A DNA stretch of 57,319 nucleotides, taken from Caulochytrium protostelioides (Eukaryota; Chytridiomycota; Caulochytriomycetes; Caulochytriales; Caulochytriaceae). The translations under genes were made by a program, and so were the position numbers. The notes under the pieces were generated by a model, which saw only the letters and a list, made by a program, of their open reading frames with translations, did no database searches and was not told the origin of the DNA. Position 1 is the first letter of the stretch. Each line of letters opens with the position of its first letter. Location of the stretch: the NCBI GenBank assembly GCA_003615045.1, contig ML014233.1, forward strand, positions 1 to 57,319, read 5' to 3'. Shown piece after piece: positions 29,038 to 40,100 of the stretch.

Positions 29038-30546
29038 GCGCCTCGAGCTGAGCGCGGGCTCCTCCTCGCGCTCCTCCTCGTCGGATCACCGGCAGACCCG
29101 ACGAAAACAGAAACACTGAAATCAACACATGCGTCACCTCCCTGGCGATACGGGTTATCGGATCGCCGGAGTCGCCGTGGCGCGGCGGCCGAGAAAATGG
29201 TTGCGGTTGGCGGCATGTCCTGGCTCTCCCTCTTTCTCTCTTCTCCTCTACATGAAAAACAAATCTCTCTTGGAACGAAACGTGTTTGCTGTCCGATCGG
29301 CTCATGCTCGTCCGGTTCGCCAGCGTCCGTCACTCGACGCGACTTTGCGCGAGCATTACGCGACGCGTCCATGTTGCGGTTGGTCGAAATGATGGTCGGC
29401 GGGTTCCGTTTTTTTTTTTTTCTTGGAGTTGGACCATCATGCTTTCGGCAAGCGACGCGCTGTCGCACACTCTCGTCGCTGGCTGTTACTGCTACGGCTA
29501 TTGATGCTGATGCTCCTCTGGGGGCCGATGCTCATGCCAATGCTGATGTTGATGTGGGGGATCGGCGCGAGGGGGCTGGTTTGGCCGGGGCGCACGCGAG
29601 GCCGATGCCAGCGTGGCAGGGGTCGCGCTGGCAGGGACCGCTACGCGTCGGCACCCGCCCCGTCGCGCCGCCCGTCGCAGGCTCGCCGGCGTGCGCACGG
29701 GCCCGACTTCCGGCCGTCGCGGCACGCTCCGCCAACGTCGGCCGATCCGCCCGCGCAATACGCGAGGCACGCTGATGAGGGCCGATGGCGATGCGTCCCT
29801 GTGGCGCGCCGACGTCGCGCAGCGCGGCGCGGCTGAGGCGCCGCCGGCCGGGCGTTCGACCCATCCCGCCTCCCCGCCAATTCGAGTCTCTCGCTCCGCT
29901 TCCAGCAGAAGCAGCACGCTTCTGAATCATTCGTCGCGATCGTCTGTTGCCGCCATCGCCATCGCCATCGCCATCGCCGCCGTCGCCGCCATCGCCACCG
30001 TTCCTCGTTCGCTTGAGTTTCCGGCGCGGACCCGTCCGCTGCACCGATCGCGCATTGTCACGCGTCCACCGATTCCCTTTTCGGGGCTCCCGCGCCGCCT
30101 TTCCGGCCCCCCGCGCATCGCACCACGGCCCTCGTGCGTTCGCTGCTCCTGGCGCGACGGTCCCGCTCCAGCGGAAGCGCTGACCGCCCCTGTCGCCGGC
30201 GCGTCGCTCCGCGCGCGAAGGTCGACCTCCCCGCCTCGGTCGGTCCGCGACTGCTCACGCCGCCGCGAGCCGCATCCGGCGGATCTCTCGCGGCGTTGGC
30301 CGTGCTGGCCCACCGACAGCGGCCCGCTGCCGCGGCCATCACCGCTGCCCTCACCGCTGCTGTCCGTCCGAGGCACCCCGCTTCCGGGTTCTGCGCCGGC
30401 GCGGTCGACGGAACCGCGCGGCGTGATCCGCGTCCGGCGTCCGCGCTTCGTCGGTGGTGCCGTCGCAGTCTTAAGAGGCATCTCGGCCCGCGGATCAGGT
30501 CGCGTCCCTTCCCGCGGTACCAGCGTGACCGCGCTCCGCGACCAGG
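29038..30546. other. Spacer between PKA-R and ARP1
   Basis: 1.5 kb without a supported gene. It begins with the PKA-R 3' UTR. A T-rich tract lies at 29408-29422 and ATCGCC repeats at about 29948-29995. A ~580-codon plus-strand frame crossing into ARP1 is a GC artefact overlapping it in another phase. The final few hundred bases are presumed ARP1 promoter. Confidence 0.5.
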
Positions 30547-31779
30547 ATGGACTACGAGAATTTCCTGACGAACCAGCCCGTCGTGATCGACAATGGCTCA
30601 GGTATGATCAAAGCTGGCTTCGCCGGCGACGATACGCCGAAATGCTTCTTCCAGTCGTTTGTGGGCCGCCCCAAGCACCAGCGCATCATGGCGGGCGCCC
30701 AGGAAGGCGATACGTTCATCGGCCCGAAGGCGCAGGAGCTGCGCGGCCTGCTGGCCCTCAAGTACCCCATGGAGCACGGCATCGTGGAGGACTGGGACGA
30801 TATGGAGAAGATTTGGCAGTACGTCTACTCGGAAGAGCTCAAGACGCTGTCGGAAGAGCACCCCGTGCATCTGACCGAAGCGCCGCTGAACCCGCGGCGC
30901 CACCGCGACCAGTGCGCGCAGATCTTCTTCGAGACGTTCAATGTGCCCGCCTTGTTCATTTCAATCCAAGCCGTGCTCGCGCTCTACGCCTCGGGGCGCA
31001 CCACGGGCCTCGTGCTCGACTCCGGCGACGGCGTCACCCACGCCGTGCCCGTCTACGAGGGGTTCGCCATGCCCCACGCCATCCAGCGCATCGACATCGC
31101 GGGCCGCGACGTGACGCGCGCCCTCCAGCTCCATCTCCGGAAAGCCGGCACCTGCCTCGCGACGTCCGCCGAGCAGGAGATCGTCCGCATCATCAAGGAG
31201 AAGACGTGCTATCTTGCGCTCAACCCCCTCAAGGAGGAGAAGGAAGCGGCGGCGGCGGCGGCGGCCTCGGCGGGAGCCGGCGGCGGCGGTTATGGTGGCA
31301 CGGCCGGGCTGGGCGGCATGGCGGCGGCGGCCGCCGCCGCCGCCAGCGGCAAGGCCGGCGATGACTTCCTGCTGCCTGATGGCCGCATCCTGCGCGTGGG
31401 CGCGGAGCGCTTCCGCGCGCCGGAACTCTTGTTCCGTCCCGATGTGATCGGGTCCGAGGCGCCTGGGATGCACCAGATGGTGGTGAACGCGATCGAGAAG
31501 GCTGACATAGATCTGCGCAAGAGCCTGTACGGCAACATGGTGCTGTCGGGCGGAACGACCTTGACGCGCGGGTTCGGCGACCGGCTACTTTCAGAAATCA
31601 AGGGCATCCACCAGAAGAGCCAGCAGACCAAACTCAAGATCTTTGCGCCGCCGGAGCGCAAGTACTCGACCTGGCTCGGCGGGAGCATTCTTGCGGCGCT
31701 GAGCACCTTCCGCAAGATGTGGGTCTCCGCCGACGAATACCAGGAAGACCCCGACATTATCCACAAAAAGATGATGTAA
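30547..31779 (+). CDS. ARP1: ARP1 (centractin), dynactin filament actin-related protein
   Basis: 410-residue actin-family protein of the dynactin complex, the dynein adaptor. The N-terminus reads [20 protein letters not shown] (nucleotide-binding loop). ARP1-typical blocks follow: [65 protein letters not shown], and [10 protein letters not shown]. The C-terminus has [33 protein letters not shown] and [13 protein letters not shown]. These fit ARP1 better than conventional actin. An insertion of ~35 Ala/Gly-rich residues (about 232-268) lies where other ARP1 proteins have only a few residues, explaining the excess over the usual ~376. AATAAA is 45 bp after the stop. The gene converges on the MRP51-like gene. 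Confidence 0.96.
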   Translation: MDYENFLTNQPVVIDNGSGMIKAGFAGDDTPKCFFQSFVGRPKHQRIMAGAQEGDTFIGPKAQELRGLLALKYPMEHGIVEDWDDMEKIWQYVYSEELKTLSEEHPVHLTEAPLNPRRHRDQCAQIFFETFNVPALFISIQAVLALYASGRTTGLVLDSGDGVTHAVPVYEGFAMPHAIQRIDIAGRDVTRALQLHLRKAGTCLATSAEQEIVRIIKEKTCYLALNPLKEEKEAAAAAAASAGAGGGGYGGTAGLGGMAAAAAAAASGKAGDDFLLPDGRILRVGAERFRAPELLFRPDVIGSEAPGMHQMVVNAIEKADIDLRKSLYGNMVLSGGTTLTRGFGDRLLSEIKGIHQKSQQTKLKIFAPPERKYSTWLGGSILAALSTFRKMWVSADEYQEDPDIIHKKMM

Positions 31780-31823
31780 CGCGGGGCCTAGTCAGTCGCG
31801 CTTGAATGGCCAGGCACGGGACC

Positions 31824-31829
31824 AATAAA
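31824..31829 (+). terminator. Poly(A) signal of ARP1
   Basis: Canonical AATAAA 45 bp past the ARP1 stop codon, inside the 148-bp convergent spacer. Confidence 0.5.
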
Positions 31830-31927
31830 AAGATAAGTGTATATTGTACAAAAAGAGAAAAAAACGCAGACGCGGGTCATGGGTGACACATGGTCTCCGT
31901 TGTCGCTCAACGTCATGGAAGCGTTGT

Positions 31928-32809
31928 TCAGCAGGCGGAGACCGGCGCGTCGAAGGCCGCACTTTGGTTTTTCGACGCGAAATGGCTGTTGCGGTTCTGG
32001 TGGTACCGGCGGTAGGGCCCGGTATGCTCGCGGAGAATGAGTTGCATGCGGCCCTTTTCGTCGAAGGTCGGGTACTTGCCGGTGTACTGGCCGTGGACCT
32101 TGCGCATCTCGTGGTGGTGGCCCGCGAGCGCGGCGACGAAGCCGGCGACGCCGACGGCGATGAAACGCGCATTCTGGGTGCTGACTTCGTTCAGCATCGT
32201 GCCGTGGACCACCCGCTCGGCGCCGCTGCTGCTCTCCTTGACGAGGTACGTCGGCGGATGGACCCCCATCGGCGTGCAGCGCTCGGCGGGATGACGGCTG
32301 TGCATCACCACGGACGACGTCGAGTCAAGCTTGACGCCGAGCTGCGCGCACCACGTGGCCGCCTTCTCTGGGTCAGCACGCACCGCGGGGCCCTTGGCCC
32401 GCGCCTCGGCCACGACGGCCTTCCATGCCTCGGGGCTGTACCGGCCGAGCGGCTGCGGCGGGCGCTGCCCCGGGTCTGGCAGCGCCGCCCGGGTCCGCTG
32501 ACGGATCTCGGGCTCCGCCGGCAGCGGGCCAAAGATCTCCTTGAAGCGCTGAAGACGGCCGTAGTACGGCGCGCCGTTGCGGTACTGCAGCGCGTGGGTG
32601 CTCGGGTCGTCCTGCCGCGACACGACGATCATACTGTTGCGCTGCGTGGGCGGCAGGTTGTGCTTCAGGCCCCAGTCGGCGCGCTCGACGTGCGACAGCG
32701 ACGCATGGTGCGACGGCGGCTGCGCAATCACCTGTCGCAAGCCGGGGAGCTTCGTCTTGGGCAGCGCGACGAAGTTCGAGTCCCGGAACAGTTTCTGAAA
32801 CGACGCCAT
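31928..32809 (-). CDS. MRP51: Mitochondrial ribosomal small-subunit protein, MRP51-like (bS1m)
   Basis: 293 residues. The N-terminal block MASFQKLFRDSNFVALPKTK, then PGLRQVIAQPPSHHASL and ADWGLKHNLPPTQRNSMIVV, matches the MRP51 family pattern (F..L.R.S.F..LPK, then Q.I..PP, then DWGLK..LP). Yeast Mrp51 is a mitochondrial small-subunit protein also linked to translation of mtDNA-encoded mRNAs. The start was placed at this ATG; the same frame continues 126 codons upstream but only as Arg/Pro/Ser-rich filler. The C-terminal half contains RQNARFIAV-like helical sequence and a YRRYHQNRNSHF segment, diverging from yeast. The basic, hydroxylated N-terminus would suit mitochondrial import. Confidence 0.75.
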   Translation of the reverse strand: MASFQKLFRDSNFVALPKTKLPGLRQVIAQPPSHHASLSHVERADWGLKHNLPPTQRNSMIVVSRQDDPSTHALQYRNGAPYYGRLQRFKEIFGPLPAEPEIRQRTRAALPDPGQRPPQPLGRYSPEAWKAVVAEARAKGPAVRADPEKAATWCAQLGVKLDSTSSVVMHSRHPAERCTPMGVHPPTYLVKESSSGAERVVHGTMLNEVSTQNARFIAVGVAGFVAALAGHHHEMRKVHGQYTGKYPTFDEKGRMQLILREHTGPYRRYHQNRNSHFASKNQSAAFDAPVSAC

Positions 32810-33540
32810 CGCGACGCGCGAGCAAGCGGGCGAGAGCGAGAGGGGGTCGATGGAGCGCGACGATGGGCGGCGGGGCCGAGTCCGGTGACGGGTGCAGACG
32901 ACAGCGTGACAACAGGACGAGGGGATGGGCGCGCCTCGACCTGCACAATCGATCGGCAAGCCGGCAAGACGGAGATGGAGCCGGCGAGGCGGGTGATGTG
33001 GCAGCAGCAGCAACATCAACAGCAACGGCGCGCCGAAGCATCCACGAGCAGCGCCTGCTGCGCGTGTTGACACAGGCACACGTCGGGTAGGGTCCCTGGT
33101 CGATGTTCTTGTGGGTATACTCGGTGTCACAGATGTCACGCTCGCGCGTCGCGGCGTCGGTGCTGAGAGCGGCGTTGCCGGCCGCATGCGCGGCGGGGTG
33201 TGGGCCGCGAGCGGCGACCGACTCCGCCCAGGCGAGGCTGGGTAGCGAGGCTGGGCGGCGACCCTGGGTGGCGAGGCAGCAAGGGGCAGGCAGACGTCCA
33301 GAACGGCGGTTGTGGCGGACGCTCAGCGGCGACGGCGGGCAAAGCCTGACGCCGGGGCAACACGGCCGCGCGGTACGTCCTCTTCGACCGTTTGTATGGT
33401 CCGACACCACACCACCGTGGCAACCCCGTCAAAACATCTTCTGCCGATCTCTTTTCGATTCCGCGTCTTACTTTACATTACAGCGCATCCCGATGAGCTT
33501 CTTCAACAGCTTCTTAACCCTGCTGTCCCGATGGTGGCGG
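32810..33540. other. Spacer between MRP51-like and SRR1-like genes
   Basis: 731 bp. It holds the MRP51-like promoter and the 3' end of the SRR1-like transcript. Nothing else supported. Confidence 0.5.
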
Positions 33541-34854
33541 TCATGCGGACTTCGGTGGAAACCGGACGAACGCCATGTCATTAAAGACATTGACAGGCAC
33601 AAAGCGGTTGGCGACCGGCAGGGCGGCCATCGTGCGGTCGAGAGCCGCATCGCCGTCCAGCAGGCGGCCGAGCAGATCCGTGTTCTGCGCGGCGGCGGCG
33701 GCGCCATCAAGCGACATGTACGTGCAGTCGCGGACCCGTTGCGGGTCGTTACTCAACAGGACAAGGCGGTCCAGCGTGTCGGCGTGTGTCTTGAGGAGCT
33801 GCCGGACCATCGCGTTCGGGCAGTGCGGCAGAAAAAGGAATGCCGGGCCATCGGCACGATACGTGGCGCGCGTGGCCGGCGGGAGCAGCGCAATGCCAAA
33901 CTCCGCCTCGAGCACCGACGCATCCTGCTGCGTGAAACAGGGATCCCAGATCAGACAACGGCCCATGCGCACCGGCAGCGGCGAGGGTCCCGGCTGGGCC
34001 GTGGGATCATCAGGATGACACTTGGTCGATGGGCTACTGGTGACTCCGGGCGGGGGCGGGGTCGAGACCGGCGATGGGGACAACACAGGCTGTCGCTGCC
34101 GCATCTCTCGACAGAGCAGCACAAATAGGGCCAGCTGGAACTGCGCCGAGATAGCCGTCAGGATAGGTCCGACGCCGAGGCAGACGAAGTCCATGGTGAT
34201 CTCGGGTGATGCAGGCGCGCGCTCGGCCGACAGGTCTGGTGGTGGCGTGGCACGACGAGCCGTCTCCGAAGTGGCCGAGAGCGATGCATCGAGACTGACA
34301 ACATCAGATTCTGACGTCTGGGCTGCGGATGTCCGTGAGAGTGGCAACGACAGGGGCGGTGAGATCACTGCTGCTGGTGGTTTCGATATTTCTGCTGTCG
34401 TCGTGGGCGCGGGGGCATCAGTTGCCGCGGGCGCGGCCAAATCGGCTGCCGTCGGTGCCGGAGCATCAGCCGCCGTGGATATTGCCGACATATCCACGGC
34501 AGATGCCGTCGGTGCTGCCGGTGTTGCTGGTGGAGTGGATGCTGTCTGCGCGTGGTGGTCGGCCCAGGCCCCAAGCTGCGCCACCCATGTGTCGCGCAGA
34601 TAATGCCAAAACGGGTCGGCTGCGAGCGTCGCAATGCGCTCGTGCAGCCGCTGCTTGGCGCGCTTCAGCTCGGCGGCGGTATGGCGCGACGCGGGCGTCA
34701 GCGGCGCCAGTACTGTGGCGGTGCCGACGGGCTCATTCACCAGCTGCCGCGGTGGAACCGGCGTCGAGGATGCCGATCGGGACGACAAGCCTGACGGCGC
34801 CGAGCGGCGGGTGCGGCGCCGTGATTGGACGATGGTGAAGCCGTCGCTTTCCAT
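33541..34854 (-). CDS. SRR1: SRR1-like domain protein
   Basis: 437 residues. ATG 34852-34854 (MESDGFTIVQSRRRTRR) is chosen; the frame reaches a TTG nine codons further up. SRR1-family proteins typically begin with DGFT.V..RRRR, as here. Residues ~20-210 include a basic helical segment (ELKRAKQRLHERI) and a Thr/Ala/Pro-rich insert. The SRR1 domain follows from ~220: FVCLGVGPILTAISAQFQLAL, then WDPCFTQQDASVLEAEFGI, then FLFLPHCPNAMVRQLL and LSNDPQRV. SRR1 was named for an Arabidopsis light-signalling and clock mutant; yeast Ber1 is linked to microtubules and proteolysis. The biochemical role is not settled. The ~70-residue Pro/Ser insert inside the domain (PVLSPSPVSTPPPPG...) is unusual. Confidence 0.85.
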   Translation of the reverse strand: MESDGFTIVQSRRRTRRSAPSGLSSRSASSTPVPPRQLVNEPVGTATVLAPLTPASRHTAAELKRAKQRLHERIATLAADPFWHYLRDTWVAQLGAWADHHAQTASTPPATPAAPTASAVDMSAISTAADAPAPTAADLAAPAATDAPAPTTTAEISKPPAAVISPPLSLPLSRTSAAQTSESDVVSLDASLSATSETARRATPPPDLSAERAPASPEITMDFVCLGVGPILTAISAQFQLALFVLLCREMRQRQPVLSPSPVSTPPPPGVTSSPSTKCHPDDPTAQPGPSPLPVRMGRCLIWDPCFTQQDASVLEAEFGIALLPPATRATYRADGPAFLFLPHCPNAMVRQLLKTHADTLDRLVLLSNDPQRVRDCTYMSLDGAAAAAQNTDLLGRLLDGDAALDRTMAALPVANRFVPVNVFNDMAFVRFPPKSA

Positions 34855-35991
34855 GATGTGCGCCAACAGCTGAGTGAACAAGGTTGGCGATCTCGGTCGG
34901 CGATCAAATGAGATGATCCAGGTCGTCGACCGCAGTCAGAGCGGCAACGAAAGAAGGGGAATCCTTGGCGCTGGCCAGGGCCTAAACTCGTCAGATGCGG
35001 CACTCCTCTTGCCGTGGATCGTGCTGATGTTTCGCCACATCAGTGGGCGCATCCCATGTGGGATGGCACATCCATGCTGGCGTGCGACGCCTCACCCGCC
35101 TTGCCGATCATGGTACATCCGCACGCTGTTCCTGACGGCTGGCGTCTCGCCGCGGCACCGCCAGGAGTCGTCGAGCCCGCGCCCGGATGGCGCAGGCAGC
35201 GTGGCACACACGGCGCGGGCACCGTGTGCGACCATGAGCCCGCTGAGCACGATACGTGAAGCGGTGGTCGACATCGATGCCATTGCACTGACCGGCCAGG
35301 GTCTTTGCTGCGAATCGCCGCTGAGAACGGCGCTTTGCCTAGTCGGCAAGGCAGGTCGGGGTCGTGGCGGCGGCGGCGGCGGCTCCGGCCAAGAAGGCGA
35401 AGGGACGCGGGAGGCGCGGGAGGGGCCGAGTTGGCGCCACAGAAAAAAGAGGGCGCGGCTGGATCGGAGTTTGGCGGGCGGGCTGGTCGGAGCTGACGCA
35501 GGTGGCGGCCGGCGGCCGTCTTTGCCCTGCTCGCACCCCCGGATGGCGGTGGGCGCGAGGGTGAGAAAGTGACCGAGAGCGAGCGAGACAGAAAGAGCCA
35601 CGTACAGCACGAATATCATGAGCGCGACATCGATTGATGTGTATGCTTGCTAAATCGTCCGCAGATGCAAGTCTCTGCCCAGTTCTGCTTGGCAGCACAT
35701 CGCTATCGTACGGCGTTCGGGGAAGAGCGAAGCGCCGCACGGTCTGTCATCTTGCATCCCCCTCAACCCCGGAGCGTTGCCAACGAACGCCCACTTTTTT
35801 TTTAGGTCCATCTACTGTCGGTTCATCACCCGTCACCGGTCAGGACACCTTTTTCGTTGCTTGTACGGTGCGTGCACACACTATCGACTCGCCGATCCAG
35901 CATCCCTGCTTGGCCTGATAATCCCCGGTCTCGACCCGGTTTTCCCGCTTCCCCGACATAACTCCGCCACGCGCGTGCGAAGCTTGCCACG
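34855..35991. other. Divergent spacer of SRR1-like gene and MAK16
   Basis: 1.1 kb. Its right third is AT-richer with a T tract (35794-35803), consistent with a MAK16 promoter. Open frames are overlapping and low complexity. No gene supported. Confidence 0.5.
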
Positions 35992-36939
35992 ATGCAGTCC
36001 GACGATGTGATTTGGGGTGTCATTGGCACCAAGTTCTGTTGCTACAAGGTCAAGATGGCCGTGCAGTCGTTCTGCCGTAATGCCTACAACGTGACCGGTC
36101 TGTGCAGCCGCCAGAACTGCCCGCTGGCCAACTCGCAGTATGCCACCGTACGCGAGCGCGATGGCGTGCTGTATCTCTACATGAAAACCGTGGAGCGCGC
36201 TCACTCGCCCGCGAACCTGTGGGAGCGCGTGCCACTGAAGCGCGACTTCGCTAAGGCCCTAGCCCAGATCGATTCGGAGCTCCAGTGGTGGGACGCCAAC
36301 CTCATCAACAAGTGCAAGCAGCGCTTCACGAAGCTCACGCAGGTCATGATTCGCAAGAAGCGCGCGCAGTTCGCGACGACGCCGCTCGTCGTGCCCATCA
36401 ACCAGAAGCGCGAGCGCCGCGAAGCATCCCGCGAAGTCAAGGCGCTGCGCGCGGCGCGCCTCGAGCAGAGCATCGAGAAGGAGCTGCTCGACCGTCTGCG
36501 CAAGGGCATCTACGATACCGAAGAGACCGACGGGATCGTCAATGCCGACGCGAGCGCGTTCAGCAAAGCGCTCGACCAGATTGAAGACGAGCTCGAGGAA
36601 GAGCAGGAGGTGGACGAGCAGGAGGACTACGAAGCGCTGGTCGCCGCGGCCGACCACTCCGATACCGAGGCCGACCGCGAGTACGTCTCGGACATGTCCG
36701 CCTCGGAAGGCGAAGAGGACGACTTTGAGGACTGGAACGTCGTTCAGGAAGAGGCCGGTGGCCTCTCCTCAGACTCGGACTCGGACTCCTCAGATGACGG
36801 CGAGGCCCCCGCCGCGCCCCTCAAGTCGGCCCTCAAGTCGGCGAAGCGCCCGCCCAAGAAGCAGGTCAAGCGCGCGAACCAGAAGCTCGAAATCGAGTAT
36901 GAATACGAAAACGCCGCCAACGAGGTCCAGCAAAGGTGA
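35992..36939 (+). CDS. MAK16: MAK16, 60S ribosome biogenesis factor
   Basis: 315 residues. MAK16 is a nucleolar protein of the early pre-60S particle. The N-terminus is nearly diagnostic: MQSDDVIWGVIG, FCRNAYNVTGLCSRQNCPLA, QYATVRERDG, LYLYMKTVERAHSPANLWE. Cysteines at 16/17, 28, 38 and 43 form the conserved Cys cluster. A second block (residues ~105-125: NKCKQRFTKLTQVMIRKK) follows. The acidic region from ~195 to 275 (Glu/Asp/Ser runs) and basic end (KRPPKKQVKRANQK) are typical of the family. Family length is ~300. The gene converges on the CEP131-like gene with 218 bp between stops. Confidence 0.97.
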   Translation: MQSDDVIWGVIGTKFCCYKVKMAVQSFCRNAYNVTGLCSRQNCPLANSQYATVRERDGVLYLYMKTVERAHSPANLWERVPLKRDFAKALAQIDSELQWWDANLINKCKQRFTKLTQVMIRKKRAQFATTPLVVPINQKRERREASREVKALRAARLEQSIEKELLDRLRKGIYDTEETDGIVNADASAFSKALDQIEDELEEEQEVDEQEDYEALVAAADHSDTEADREYVSDMSASEGEEDDFEDWNVVQEEAGGLSSDSDSDSSDDGEAPAAPLKSALKSAKRPPKKQVKRANQKLEIEYEYENAANEVQQR

Positions 36940-37157
36940 AGAAAGCGGCTTCGACGTGCTGACACTGACAGATTAACATACGATCACTCGGTCTACGTTT
37001 CCGGTGACCCTTTTATTTATAGATTCTTTATTCTTTGTATGACACGAATGGACGGATTGGGGTTGGGGTCGACGGTGGCGACTGCGGAAACTGTTACGTC
37101 AGACTGGAGAAAGCCAGAGGCCATGTGGCAGATAATATAGCGTCTAGACCTTCTAGT

Positions 37158-40100
37158 CTAGCACATTAGAAACTCTTGGCGCTGCTTCTCGAGCAGCTGC
37201 TCCATCTGGTGCGCGCGGCGCTGCGCCTCATCGGCCATCTTCTTGGCCTGCATCACCTCGTCGTCCTTCGTTTTGAGTGCATGTCGCACCTGGCGCTCGA
37301 CCAGCTCCAGCGCTTTGGCCTTCTCACGCTCTTTTTGCTCCACCTTCTTGGCATACTGGCCGCGGTCGTACTGCATACTCTGGTCGAGGGTCGCCAGCTG
37401 GGCTTCGAGCGCGGCGATCTGCTGATCCCGCCGAACGAGCTGGTCTTTAAACGATGCCTCGATGCGCTCGCGCAGAACGTCTTCGCCCATGGACAACCGC
37501 GCCAGCTCCGCTTGGTGCCGCACGGCGGCCACGTCGCGGGCCTCGAGCTGGCCCTGCAGCAACAGCATCGCCTTCTTGCCGTCGCGGACCGCGGTCTCCA
37601 TCTCGGCGAGCTGAGACTGGAGCTGCAGCACGCGCGCCAAGCCGCTGTTGTGCTGATCGCGCAGACTGCGCACAGTCTCGGCATGTTCGGTCCGCAGCCG
37701 CTCCAGCTCCATGCGATGCGCCTGGGTCACGCTGCCCGCGAGCGCCCCGCCCTCGCTCTCGAGCCGCTGCACGACCAGCTCGAGTTCCGCATCGCGCTCC
37801 TTGACCAGCGCTTCTTTAAGGGCCTGCTCGCGCGACGCGATTCGGGCTTCCTGGTCGCGCATAAACGACACCTGCCACTGGTCGCGCTCGAGCGCGGCTT
37901 CCTCGCGGATCTGGCGGATCGACGCTGCGTGGCGCGATGCGGCGACCTCACGCTCCCGCTCGGCGCTGTCCAGTGCGCGCGACAGCTGGGCTTCCAGGTC
38001 GGCGCGGCTTCGCGCGTTCTCTTCCTGAAGCGCTTGCCGCTCGCGCGCCATGCCGTCGGCCATCGCGTGCCGCTCGTCAGCCAGGTGCCGTATCAGCTGC
38101 TGCTTCTGCGTCTCGTAGGCCATCGCGTCGCGCTGGGCCTGCTTTTCAATCTTGTCGCGCGCCAGCGCGCGTTCTTCCTCGACCGCTTGGGTGCGCTCAT
38201 ACTGCGCGCGCGTCCTCGCGCCATCTAATGCCAGCTGATGAGCATCCTCGAGTTGCTGCCGCTGCTGCGCAAACTCCGCCCGGAGCCGCTCTTCCTGCTC
38301 GCGGAGCTGCGTCTTATGGCGCGTGAGCATCGCTTGGATCTCAGGCTCGAGCCCCTTGACGGTTTGGTCTTTGATGGCCGCCACGCGCTCCGCAATCCAC
38401 TTGTCGCGCTTCAGCTTGTCGTCGCGGGCGAGCTGCTCCCGCAAATGGCGCATGTCGCGAGCATGAGCTTCGGTCATCGAGGCCGTCTTTTTGGTGAACT
38501 GGGTGCGCAGCGCATCAATCTCACTGACAACGCCGTCATACCGCTGGGTCAGTTCGTTCTTTTCTTTCATGACTTGGTCAATGAAGCTCAAATGCCGCTT
38601 CACCACGACTTCATACTCTTTGCGCTGTAGCGTCAGCTGGCTCTTGCTGTCCTGCGCGGCCTGCTTGACCTGCGTCGACAGCTGGCTCCGCAAGTGCTTG
38701 ACTTGCTGCCGCATCGCAACAATCAGCCGTGACTTTTCCTGCAGCTCGAGGCGCTGCGCCGCCATCTCGGACTTGAGTTCGTGCAGCAGATCGCCGTTCG
38801 GCACGAACTCCGCGGGCAGATCCATCCCGCCATGGCGCGGCCCACCGCCCGTCGCTAGGCTCCGTGTATACCCGTGGTGGTCATGCGGCGCCACCGACCG
38901 GTGGTCATCAAACGCGTCGCTCGTGAGGATCGTCGGTGCGCCACCCGCTCCGCTCGGACGGTCTTCGATCGTCTGCAAAAAATCCAAGATCCGCGCGAGC
39001 TGGCCTTCGACTTTGACTGGCGTCACGGGCCGCTCGGTGTCGTCCGCTGGTGGTGGCAGTGTCGGCGGTGGCGGTGGCCGCGCGGGCGACGTCGTGCCTG
39101 CTCTCGACTTGCTGGATCGCGTGGCCGGTTTCGATGTGGATCGGGTGATCTCGGGGGTGGTGCGCGACAGGGGCGCGGCCAAATTAGTCGGGGCCTCGAC
39201 GGCGGGCGGCGGCGGCGGCGATGCCGACCGCGGCAGCGCGTCGTGCTTGGTGGGACGCGAGCGGCGGGACGCCGATGACGCTGGCCGGCTAGCGGGCCGT
39301 CGGTGCGTTAGACCGAGGCCGTCTGTCCGCGAAGAAGGCGACATTAATGGCGACGGCGACGCGTCGGACCGCGGCGAGTCCGGCGTCGCCGTCGCCGGGG
39401 GCGCTGCCGAGCGGTCGTGGCCCAGCGCCGGGACCGCGGCGGGTTCAGCGGCGGGCGCGGCATGCGCCGTGGCCATCGCGGGTGCGAACCGGGCGAATTC
39501 GTCGCTGTGCAGACTGCTCAGCGAGGACACATCGTCACGCGCGATCGACGGCGAAGTCAGCACCGTCGCAGCGACCGGCGCGGGGTGCGGCGAGGCTGGC
39601 GCCGACGGCGTGGCGGCCGCCGACGCTCGTTTGGCTGCGCGCCGCGTCCGCGGGGTCGTCGGCCGCGAGGTCCGTGGCGAGGCGGTGCGTGACGACCGTG
39701 GCGTGAGGCGCCGTTTCGGCAAGCCAGCCGAGAGCGGGATTTTGACGGTCGCAGGGGCGGTGTCACTGGTGCTGCTGCTGCTCCGAGTGGCGCGGCTCGC
39801 GGCTGTGGTCGCCGTCGACGGACGCCGCGGCGTCGGTGTAGCCCCCGTAGCGGACGCGACGGATGCGGTCCCCGCCGCCGCTGCCACGCTCCCGCTGGCC
39901 TGTAGGGGCCGACGGACGCTGCTGGTCGAGCTCGTGCTGACGATCCTTTTCCCGGGGTGCGGCGACGGTGTCCCTGCCGCCGATCCCCCAGATGCGGATG
40001 CATCGTCGGAGCGCGACGACGCCGGGACGGACGGGGCCGACGAGAGGGTGCTCATACCCGAAACAGAGCGTGGCGCGGCGGCAAGCCCCCGCGTCGTGGT

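Noticed and set aside
29613-31364. 583-codon plus-strand frame overlapping ARP1
   Set aside because: It overlaps ARP1 in another phase and is Arg/Pro-rich; ARP1 is certain.
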